Assembly (NCBI RefSeq): GCF_014117325.1
Contig: NZ_CP059732.1
Coordinates: 2,865,001 to 2,929,000, forward strand
Origin: Spirosoma foliorum
GTDB taxonomy: Bacteria > Bacteroidota > Bacteroidia > Cytophagales > Spirosomataceae
Reading direction: 5' to 3'
Length of the DNA: 64,000 nucleotides
The notes under the pieces are model-generated. The model made no database searches, was not told the DNA's origin, and saw only the letters and a program-made list of their open reading frames with translations. The position numbers and the translations under genes are program-made. Positions 57,240 to 64,000 of this stretch are shown in pieces. The first letter of the stretch is position 1. Every line of letters begins with the position of its first letter.

Positions 57240-57333
57240 GTTTGATGTTTGTAGTTTGTGGTTTGTAGTTGCGGTATTCACCAAGTATCGACTATTGGGA
57301 AACCACAAACCTCAAACCACAAACCTCAAACTG
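57240..57333. repeat. Inverted array of 7-bp units (array 8)
   Basis: Left half 57240-57274 reads GTTTGAT, GTTTGTA, GTTTGTG, GTTTGTA. The right half 57297-57333 is the inverse (GTTTGAG, GTTTGTG, GTTTGAG, GTTTGTG). The array lies just before the yidC start. Confidence 0.75.
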
Positions 57334-57365
57334 AATTTCAGGCAAAATTACGTCAATCTGGCTGC

Positions 57366-59063
57366 TTAATCAACCGCATCGACAGTTTCTACATGGGCGG
57401 TCGTTATAGACGACGACTCGGCCCGTTTTTGTTGACTATAGGTAAGCGCAGCTTTCACAAACTTAACAAACAGCGGATGTGGATTTAATACGGTGCTTTT
57501 AAGCTCTGGGTGAAACTGCACGCCTACGTACCAGGGGTGAATTTCTTTAGCCAACTCAACAATCTCTACCAAGCCTGTATCGGGGTTAACGCCCGTCGGG
57601 CGAAGGCCCGCTTTTTCAAAAGCCTGCAAGTAGTCATTATTAAATTCGTACCGATGACGGTGCCGTTCGCTAATCTGCGTTTTTCCGTAAATCTGGTGAG
57701 CCAGCGAATCCCGTTTGAGTTTGCAGGCATAGGCACCCAATCGCATGGTACCGCCTTTGTCGGTAATGCTTTTCTGGGCTTCCATCATGCTGATGACCGG
57801 ATTAGCCGTATGAGGCTCCATCTCGGTTGAGTGAGCGTCTTCAATACCCATCACATTCCGGGCGTATTCGATCACCGCCATCTGCATACCTAAACAAATA
57901 CCCAGAAATGGAATTCCTTTTTCGCGCACAAAACGTACGGCATTGATTTTTCCATCAATACCGCGCTCTCCGAAACCTGGAGCAACCAGTACGCCATCCA
58001 GTTGGCTCAATACCTCAGCGCAATGATGTTCATCCACCAGCGTTTCCGACTGAATCCACTCCAGCTGCACTTTACACTCGTTGGTAGCGCCTGCATGAAT
58101 AAATGCCTCGGCAATGGATTTATAGGCGTCGTGCAATTCGACATATTTACCAACTAAACCGATCCGGACGGTATCTCCCGGATTTTTAAGCCGCCCCAAA
58201 AATGCTTTCCAGACATCCAGATCGGCATCTTTATCATTATACAGGTCGAGCATGTATAAAGCGCGCTGATCAAGCCGCTCTTTCTGCATCAGTAACGGTA
58301 CGTCGTAGATCGTCTCGGCATCGATGGCTTCGATTACGGAACTTACCTGAACGTTACAGAACTGCGCGATTTTCCGGCGAATATCCTGTGGCAGTGGGTG
58401 TTCGGTACGACAGGCGATAATATCGGGCTGAACACCGTTCTCAAGCAGCATCCGCACCGAGTGTTGGGTTGGCTTGGTCTTTAACTCACCTGCCGATTGC
58501 AGATAGGGCACTAATGTCAGGTGAATAACCAGCGTATCTTTTTCGCCAAGTTCAAACTTTAACTGCCGAACAGCTTCCACAAATGGCAGCGATTCGATGT
58601 CACCCACGCAACCGCCGATCTCGGTAATGACGATGTCATAGTCGCCCGTTTCGCCCAGAAGCCGGATGTTCCGTTTGATTTCGTCGGTGATATGGGGCAC
58701 AACCTGTACCGTTTTTCCTAAGAAATCGCCCCGGCGTTCGCGGGTGATCACGTTGTTATAAATTCGCCCGGTAGTGATGTTATTCGCCTGCGAAGTTGGC
58801 CGATTCAGGAAGCGCTCGTAGTGGCCTAAATCAAGATCCGTTTCGGCACCGTCGTCGGTGACGTAGCATTCGCCGTGTTCGTATGGATTGAGTGTACCGG
58901 GGTCAATATTAATGTAAGGATCGAATTTCTGGATCGTTACTGTTAGGCCCCTGGATTGAAGCAATTTAGCTAGCGAAGAGGCAATAATGCCCTTGCCTAA
59001 TGATGAAGTTACTCCGCCAGTAACAAAGATGTATTTTGCAGATTTTGGTCCCGTAGCCGCCAT
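57366..59063 (-). CDS. pyrG: CTP synthase
   Basis: A 565-residue enzyme that aminates UTP to CTP. The synthase domain has VTGGVTSSLGKGIIASSLAK (P-loop) and PYINIDPGTLNPYEHGECYV. The glutaminase domain has Cys in FLGICLGMQMAVIEY and the His/Glu end in VGVQFHPELKS. A short N-terminal extension (MAATGPKSAK) precedes the usual start. I see no operon partner. Confidence 0.96.
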   Translation of the reverse strand: MAATGPKSAKYIFVTGGVTSSLGKGIIASSLAKLLQSRGLTVTIQKFDPYINIDPGTLNPYEHGECYVTDDGAETDLDLGHYERFLNRPTSQANNITTGRIYNNVITRERRGDFLGKTVQVVPHITDEIKRNIRLLGETGDYDIVITEIGGCVGDIESLPFVEAVRQLKFELGEKDTLVIHLTLVPYLQSAGELKTKPTQHSVRMLLENGVQPDIIACRTEHPLPQDIRRKIAQFCNVQVSSVIEAIDAETIYDVPLLMQKERLDQRALYMLDLYNDKDADLDVWKAFLGRLKNPGDTVRIGLVGKYVELHDAYKSIAEAFIHAGATNECKVQLEWIQSETLVDEHHCAEVLSQLDGVLVAPGFGERGIDGKINAVRFVREKGIPFLGICLGMQMAVIEYARNVMGIEDAHSTEMEPHTANPVISMMEAQKSITDKGGTMRLGAYACKLKRDSLAHQIYGKTQISERHRHRYEFNNDYLQAFEKAGLRPTGVNPDTGLVEIVELAKEIHPWYVGVQFHPELKSTVLNPHPLFVKFVKAALTYSQQKRAESSSITTAHVETVDAVD

Positions 59064-59383
59064 GATTGAAACCTGTTTAGGTCGTTACGGGATGTAAAAG
59101 TACTAGAAAAAAGGCGGAATCGATGAATGGCAAAGGCAAAAAGTTAGTATGCGGTGGGTAATCAATTGGCCATCAGCCGACTGTTGGCAAAATCTTTCTT
59201 TTATCGATTCTTTTTGCCGTTTGCTTTACATCGTCAGCCCAAAAGTCAATGTCAATTGACAATAGGGTAACTATATCCAAGCTCAGTTATGGCTTAACCA
59301 AGCCAGCTGTATACCATTACAAGGGAATAAAACGCTGGGTTTTATAACCACTCATGAAGCTGAAGCTATAATCTTGAAACGGA
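59064..59383. other. Intergenic stretch upstream of pyrG
   Basis: About 320 bases between the pyrG start and the terminator of the GMC partner gene. I see no gene, repeat or clear promoter. Confidence 0.45.
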
Positions 59384-59413
59384 AATGCCCCAACTTGATT
59401 AAGTTGAGGCATT
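59384..59413 (-). terminator. Terminator after the GMC partner subunit gene
   Basis: A 13-bp stem, AATGCCCCAACTT with AAGTTGAGGCATT (one G-U pair), a 4-base loop, 20 bases past the stop. Confidence 0.7.
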
Positions 59414-59432
59414 CCTGATTACATTCATCTTG

Positions 59433-60074
59433 CTATTCTTTCCAGGCATCGATCTCGCGTTGTTCATACGCAAGGCCGTATTGCTTCAGGACGTCGTCAG
59501 GCACACCGTTCCACTGGTTCGGTACGTTCCCAACGTAACCAAGGTCTTTGATGCCGATCTGGCTGGTATAAAAGCCTGAAGCAGTCATGTTACGCATCAT
59601 ATTGAAAAACGAAACACCCTGCGTCATGTCGGGAGTGGCTTTACCAGGATAAGCAATCTGATCAACCATGTCAATCTGCTGCGTCTTGGTGCAAAGTACA
59701 AACTGCTTGCCATAGCGTTTCACGCAAGTGTTGTCCAGCCAGCGAATACCACCCCGCATCGGCGTCTGGTTGCGCGGCTGATCTTTCATCATAAATTCGA
59801 TAAACGCTGGTACACCGGCCTGCGAGGCACTCCCCGACCGTTCATCGGCGGGTATGATAATATCGCACAGAACGGTGACAGTTTGTAGCTCGTGGGGAGT
59901 AAAGAATTTTTCCGCGTGAAGTTTTGCGTCACGCTCAGCTTCATGCTTCTGCCGTCCACCCGGAATTTTCAGAGGTTTCGGATCGGGTGGTGCTGGAACA
60001 GCGGCTTCGACAGGATTAACAGCTAAACCAAAGCTGGCGAGCGATAGCGTTTTTAAGGAATCTCTGCGTTTCAT
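59433..60074 (-). CDS. Gluconate 2-dehydrogenase subunit 3 family protein
   Basis: A 213-residue exported protein. It starts MKRRDSLKTLSLASFGLAV, a twin-arginine-like signal, followed by Pro-rich sequence and the helical domain FFTPHELQTVTVLCDIIIPA, then DERSGSASQAGVPAFIEF. In known systems this small subunit carries the GMC flavoprotein through the Tat system. The GMC gene lies upstream in the same direction, but a four-helix-bundle gene has been inserted between them. Confidence 0.88.
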   Translation of the reverse strand: MKRRDSLKTLSLASFGLAVNPVEAAVPAPPDPKPLKIPGGRQKHEAERDAKLHAEKFFTPHELQTVTVLCDIIIPADERSGSASQAGVPAFIEFMMKDQPRNQTPMRGGIRWLDNTCVKRYGKQFVLCTKTQQIDMVDQIAYPGKATPDMTQGVSFFNMMRNMTASGFYTSQIGIKDLGYVGNVPNQWNGVPDDVLKQYGLAYEQREIDAWKE

Positions 60075-60080
60075 AAATCT

Positions 60081-60117
60081 AAGGTTTATGGTTTACGGTA
60101 TTTGGTTTACGGTAGGC
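60081..60117. repeat. 7-bp unit array, left side of the four-helix-bundle gene (array 9a)
   Basis: Reads GGTTTAT, GGTTTAC, GGTATTT, GGTTTAC, GGTAGGC in exact 7-base steps, starting 6 bases before the partner-subunit start codon. The inverted half is array 9b. Confidence 0.75.
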
Positions 60118-60130
60118 CGTCACTGTGGCA

Positions 60131-60565
60131 TCAATCGGGATAGTCTGCTAATTCATAGGGTTCTTCAGGTTCAGAAACTTTGTATTTAAGTCCCCGAACA
60201 GGCGACTTCTTCAGAGCTTGAATTAAGCCAAACAGCATTTTTCCAACTCGGTCAGCACGTCCATAAAGTTCATTGAAGCACTCTAAATCAACATGGTGCC
60301 TATCGAAGGCACGATACAGTTGAGATTTCACTTCAGTGCCTGAGCCCATTGAGTAACCAAGAAAAACAATGAATTCAGCTCGGTTTGCTCGTCCAAACCC
60401 TTCGGCTATATTATCCATAATTGAACCACTTGCTCGGTTAATTTGATTTTTCAACTCGAAGTCTTTGGCAAAAGTCCCTTTTTGAGTTAGCCAATAGATA
60501 TCATTTGACAATTGACGAGCAAATTGCCAAACATCTAGATCTTCGAATCGATTGATCTTAGCCAT
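60131..60565 (-). CDS. Four helix bundle protein (23S rRNA intervening-sequence family)
   Basis: A 144-residue protein of the TIGR02436/S23 group: [59 protein letters not shown] and a final helix. Members form pentameric four-helix bundles, some encoded in 23S rRNA insertions and related to the Avd protein of diversity-generating retroelements; their function is unknown. Here the gene splits a GMC operon, has lower G+C than its neighbours, and is bracketed by inverted 7-bp arrays, which suggests insertion. Confidence 0.88.
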   Translation of the reverse strand: MAKINRFEDLDVWQFARQLSNDIYWLTQKGTFAKDFELKNQINRASGSIMDNIAEGFGRANRAEFIVFLGYSMGSGTEVKSQLYRAFDRHHVDLECFNELYGRADRVGKMLFGLIQALKKSPVRGLKYKVSEPEEPYELADYPD

Positions 60566-60590
60566 GCACTCATGTATCCTTTAGCGACAT

Positions 60591-60623
60591 CCTCCCGAAA
60601 ACCACAAACCGAATACCGAAAAC
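60591..60623. repeat. 7-bp unit array, right side of the four-helix-bundle gene (array 9b)
   Basis: On the minus strand it reads GGTATTC, GGTTTGT, GGTTTTC, GGGAGGA, the inverse partner of array 9a about 470 bases away. It ends one base before the stop codon of the GMC gene. Confidence 0.75.
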
Positions 60624-60624
60624 A

Positions 60625-62373
60625 TTATAAATTTTTCTTTTTGACTTCGTCAATCAAATATTCACTGGTACGCATGGAGCTGGCCAGAATAGTCCAGGTT
60701 ACGTTTTTGTCGCCCTGCGATACAAATGGAGCGGCATCAACCACAAACAGGTTTTTCACATCGTGAGCCTGCTGCCATTTGTTTAACGCCGATTTCTGAG
60801 GGTCGTTACCCATCCGAACTGTACCTACTTCGTGAATGATTTTTCCCGGAGCTTCAAGTCCATAATTATTCTCAGGACCTGGTTTATTCCCCAGTGGAGT
60901 ACCGCCCATTGCATGGATGATCTCCTCGAAGGTATCCTGCATGTGTTTGGCTTGTTTCACCTCATTCTCCGACCATTTGTAATGGAACCGTAGAGTTGGG
61001 ATACCGTATTTATCGACGGTGTTAGGGTCAATTTCACAGTAGTTGCTTTCGAGCGGAATGGGTTCACCCCGGCCAGCCATACCAATATAAGCACCATAGA
61101 ACCGGCGATAATCGTCTTTCAAGCCAGCGCCATAACCTCCGCCGGGCTTCATTTTACCATCCCGACCAGGGAACCGACCGTTCATGTTTTCCATGCCGCC
61201 ACCAAATCCATAGCCAGGCATTCCCATGCCACCGCCATATTCAATGTGGTAACCACGTGGAAAGTCTAGTTTCTTGTTATCGAGCCACCAGGGTGTAAAT
61301 ACGTGCATACCACCTACGCCATCTTCATTATAGCGTTTACGATCCATCAGCGCTGGAACAAAGCCCGAGCGGCTGGCACCGGTTGAATCGTTCAGGTATT
61401 TACCGATTACCCCACTGCTGTTCGCCAATCCATTCGGGAAACGAGAGGATTTAGAGTTCAGTAAAAGCCGGGCTGTTTCGCAGGTGCTGGCGCTCAGAAT
61501 AACGGACTTTGCTTTAATCGTCACTTCTTCGAGCGTGCGGGTATCTACGTAGCTTACGCCCGTTGCCAGACCCGTTTTAGGATCAGTCAGTACTTCCCGA
61601 GCCATTGCGCCATTAATGAGCGTTACATTACCCGTTTTAACCGCTGGAATACAAAGTACCGACGACGACGAGAAGTCGGCATAAGCCTGACAGGCCCGTC
61701 CGCACTGGCTGCAATAGAAGCAAGAGCCACGTTCTTTGTTGATGGGCTTGGTCAGGATGCTCAAGCGCGACGGAATTACCGGAACCCCAATACTCCTCGC
61801 CCCTTTCCGAAGCATCAGTTCATGCAAGCGGGGTTTAGGCGGTGGCAGGAAGTGACCGTTCGGTTCATTTGGGAAGTCGGTCTCTATCGAACCAAATACC
61901 CCAATCATCTTATCAACCCGGTCGTAGAACGGTTTCAGATCTTCATACGCAATTGGCCAGTCATCGCCGATACCCGTCAGTGAACGACGGCGGAAATCGT
62001 CGGGACCAAAACGCATGGAAATACGTCCCCAGTGATTGGTACGTCCACCCAGCATTCGAGACCGGAACCAGTAGAATTCGGTACCTTGTTTCGCCGAATA
62101 AGGCTCGCCTTCAATATCCCAACCACCCCAGGCAGCGTCAAAATCACCAAATGCACGCGTTGTACCAGCGCCACGGCGAGGTGACTCCCAGGGCCATTTC
62201 AATTGGGTAATGTATTTGGGATCAGCTGGGTCAAAATAACCACCCGCTTCTAACAACGCGACTTTTGCACCCGCTTTCGCCAGTGTATAAGCCGCCATGC
62301 CACCCCCAGCCCCTGAGCCAACAATGACTACATCATATTGGGTGGGTGCTTTTTGAATCTGAAATGGATCCAT
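60625..62373 (-). CDS. GMC family oxidoreductase (gluconate dehydrogenase-like flavoprotein)
   Basis: A 582-residue FAD enzyme. The dinucleotide-binding motif [19 protein letters not shown] is at residues 15-35, and the GMC signature and His pair are near the end ([13 protein letters not shown]). Residues 218-228 hold C-x2-C-x2-C-x3-C, which may bind an Fe-S cluster. Residues 379-418 are an unusual Gly/Met-rich insertion. It has no signal peptide; its partner subunit (59433) would export it. Substrate unknown, probably a sugar or alcohol. Confidence 0.9.
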   Translation of the reverse strand: MDPFQIQKAPTQYDVVIVGSGAGGGMAAYTLAKAGAKVALLEAGGYFDPADPKYITQLKWPWESPRRGAGTTRAFGDFDAAWGGWDIEGEPYSAKQGTEFYWFRSRMLGGRTNHWGRISMRFGPDDFRRRSLTGIGDDWPIAYEDLKPFYDRVDKMIGVFGSIETDFPNEPNGHFLPPPKPRLHELMLRKGARSIGVPVIPSRLSILTKPINKERGSCFYCSQCGRACQAYADFSSSSVLCIPAVKTGNVTLINGAMAREVLTDPKTGLATGVSYVDTRTLEEVTIKAKSVILSASTCETARLLLNSKSSRFPNGLANSSGVIGKYLNDSTGASRSGFVPALMDRKRYNEDGVGGMHVFTPWWLDNKKLDFPRGYHIEYGGGMGMPGYGFGGGMENMNGRFPGRDGKMKPGGGYGAGLKDDYRRFYGAYIGMAGRGEPIPLESNYCEIDPNTVDKYGIPTLRFHYKWSENEVKQAKHMQDTFEEIIHAMGGTPLGNKPGPENNYGLEAPGKIIHEVGTVRMGNDPQKSALNKWQQAHDVKNLFVVDAAPFVSQGDKNVTWTILASSMRTSEYLIDEVKKKNL

Positions 62374-62574
62374 GCAGAATTTATAAAGAATAATTGATTA
62401 TGCTGCGACAAATAACCCGATTATTATATTAAAAGCAACTAAAGAATAAAATTACCCTAAGTATTACGAAGAAGCCCCTAGTTTGGGCTAGTATTTTCCC
62501 AATTTAGATTCTTTTTATTCTGTAAGGCGCACCTCCATCTTTCGGAAATGGCCAACTCTGTTCAAACGAAACTG

Positions 62575-64000
62575 TCAGTCAAACAAGTACCAATCGACTC
62601 CAAACGAGAAACCTCGGCGCATTTGCAGGAAGCCGGGTGAAACAAAATAGCCTGCCTGGGGAAGCCCCTGATTGGCATGAGTCAATTTTACAAACAATCT
62701 CGTTCGGTTGATGCGCAGATTCGCATAAATGTCAGCGAGAATAGCCCCCTCTACCTTCTCGGTATTCTGAAGATAAAACTGTTGGGTAACGGGCATATAG
62801 GCATCGGCATAATAGGGTGATTTGTAGTGCAGATCGACCCCCGTCTGAATATATAATACCTTTGAATATAGGAATTCATACTGAATGCGGGTATTCATAA
62901 AAAACGGAGGAGTATGCAACACGTCGGTATTCGACTGAACGGTGTAATACCCTTGTCCTGAAATCAAAAACTTGCCGAATTGAAAATGATACCCTAAGCC
63001 CGTTCGCACTACACTAAACGAACCATCTACCTGTTGGGGAGTAGCTTTATTATCAAAGTAAATATAGTTCGACAATAGGTAGTAATCCAGGCTAGGTTCG
63101 AGACGCAGCTGTTTATAATGCAGATTTAATTTACCATACGCATGATTGTAGATGGGCAGTGAGAAATTATTACGCCAGAAAAAAATCATGCTCTGATAGC
63201 GCTCCTGCATCAGGGTTGGGTTAGTCGAAATTGACGAATAACCCGCCGTTAGAAACTTACTTTCAAGTTCTCCTTTAATTCGATATAGAACATTCCCTTT
63301 GGTATTCGCACCAAACTCAGCCTCAGCCGTCAATCTGGATAAGCTATCCGGGAAATAATAGCCTAACCAACCGCCTAAAAACGTTTCAAGCCGGGACGTT
63401 TTATAATCGTTAAACGTCGTTCTGGACTCATTGTAATGCGTAGTCTGGCTATAATTCCGAATGCGGAGATAAGCCCGGTAATTGAAAGATGACCCTTTAT
63501 ACTGTGCACTTCCCTTGATCCCAAACTGGTTTTCCAGCAAATTATAGCGGTTTAGCTGAAATATACGCGACGTATCGCCCAGGATGGCGGGGTAAAACCG
63601 GATTGGCGTTGTCGAGCCGGGTGGCGTAACGGCCTGGTTCAAGCTCAGTGTATCGTCCTGGTAAAAATTCTTGTGCGACTGATAGTCAAATTTATGATAG
63701 AGTTGAAAGCCTTTATCAAGTACATATTGATGGTAGGCATGCCAATCGTTATGAATCTCCCAACCGTGCGGCCCCTGCACGGTTGTACTACCACTCCGTA
63801 GTCGCGCATCACCCTCATAGTTATAGATGATAGGCGTGACACCATCGGCTTCCAGACCCGGCAACACCCCACCCTGCTCATCGAGGCTATGGTTCATGTT
63901 GTTGAAATGGGCCAACAGGGTATATTTATCGTTTTTCGAGCGATAATTTGTGTGCAATACGACCGCCCAGTTCTGCGCCAGTAACTTATGCGGGTCGGCA
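62575..64000 (-). CDS. Putative outer-membrane porin, C-terminal part
   Basis: The frame is open to the right edge, so the 5' end is missing; about 475 residues are visible. It is rich in aromatic and alternating polar residues (KFDYQSHKNFYQDD, GSSFNYRAYLRIRNYSQTT, FQFGKFLISGQGYYTVQSN), as in beta-barrel proteins, and ends in VDWYLFD with the aromatic near the C terminus. It fits the putative porin family of Bacteroidota. Substrate unknown. It is upstream of the GMC genes in the same direction. Confidence 0.85.
   Translation of the reverse strand, partial: ADPHKLLAQNWAVVLHTNYRSKNDKYTLLAHFNNMNHSLDEQGGVLPGLEADGVTPIIYNYEGDARLRSGSTTVQGPHGWEIHNDWHAYHQYVLDKGFQLYHKFDYQSHKNFYQDDTLSLNQAVTPPGSTTPIRFYPAILGDTSRIFQLNRYNLLENQFGIKGSAQYKGSSFNYRAYLRIRNYSQTTHYNESRTTFNDYKTSRLETFLGGWLGYYFPDSLSRLTAEAEFGANTKGNVLYRIKGELESKFLTAGYSSISTNPTLMQERYQSMIFFWRNNFSLPIYNHAYGKLNLHYKQLRLEPSLDYYLLSNYIYFDNKATPQQVDGSFSVVRTGLGYHFQFGKFLISGQGYYTVQSNTDVLHTPPFFMNTRIQYEFLYSKVLYIQTGVDLHYKSPYYADAYMPVTQQFYLQNTEKVEGAILADIYANLRINRTRLFVKLTHANQGLPQAGYFVSPGFLQMRRGFSFGVDWYLFD

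Overview
The window looks like chromosomal DNA of a Bacteroidota member, most likely order Cytophagales (Spirosoma-like; this genus guess is inference). Evidence: promoters with the Bacteroidota -7 element TAnnTTTG, weak or absent Shine-Dalgarno sites, and lineage-typical families (BT_3928-type DoxX protein, DUF1599, DUF4142, lmo0937-type peptide, permeases with a prefix domain, Bacteroidota YidC). Most of the window is core metabolism and housekeeping.

Layout. 0-5 kb: glutamate synthase gltB-gltD (gltD cut by the left edge). 5.8-9.3 kb: tRNA-Lys, folP, a DUF1599 protein, a DoxX/thioredoxin-like membrane protein, aroK. 9.3-13.2 kb: VOC protein, secreted alpha/beta hydrolase, phosphoesterase, DUF4142 lipoprotein and a complete Xre-RES toxin-antitoxin pair with a tandem operator. 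13.4-17.6 kb: gyrA and a secreted TPR protein. 17.6-21.9 kb: an AT-rich, gene-poor stretch with a convincing XerCD dif site at 17625-17652. G/C skew of the + strand changes from G-rich to C-rich here, so this should be the replication terminus. 21.9-27.8 kb: GAPDH, trmB, folC, a TonB-like gene frameshifted at a G8 tract, menD. 27.9-38 kb: accessory zone with a serine hydrolase, an orphan histidine kinase, small envelope proteins, an intact IS701-like element and an M48 protease. 38-42.6 kb: PadR/permease pair and a TPR lipoprotein. 42.7-50.5 kb: FMN reductase, transketolase, siroheme nitrite/sulfite reductase with its siroheme-pathway enzyme cobA, hisS and a 51-residue basic protein. 50.5-59 kb: glycosyltransferase, hemL, a periplasmic-binding/TPR protein, yidC, pyrG. 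59.4-64 kb: a GMC oxidoreductase and its Tat-type partner subunit, split by a four-helix-bundle gene, then a putative porin (5' end cut by the right edge).

The most unusual signal is a family of at least nine intergenic arrays built from 7-8 bp units. Each array has two halves that are inverted copies of each other, and the unit sequence differs from locus to locus. They fill short gaps between genes and often include a stop or start codon. One encodes part of a lipoprotein signal peptide. One pair brackets the four-helix-bundle gene that interrupts the GMC operon, which suggests the arrays and this protein family may form an undescribed mobile or repeat-propagating unit. Several long perfect palindromes also begin inside the 3' ends of genes (menD, cobA).
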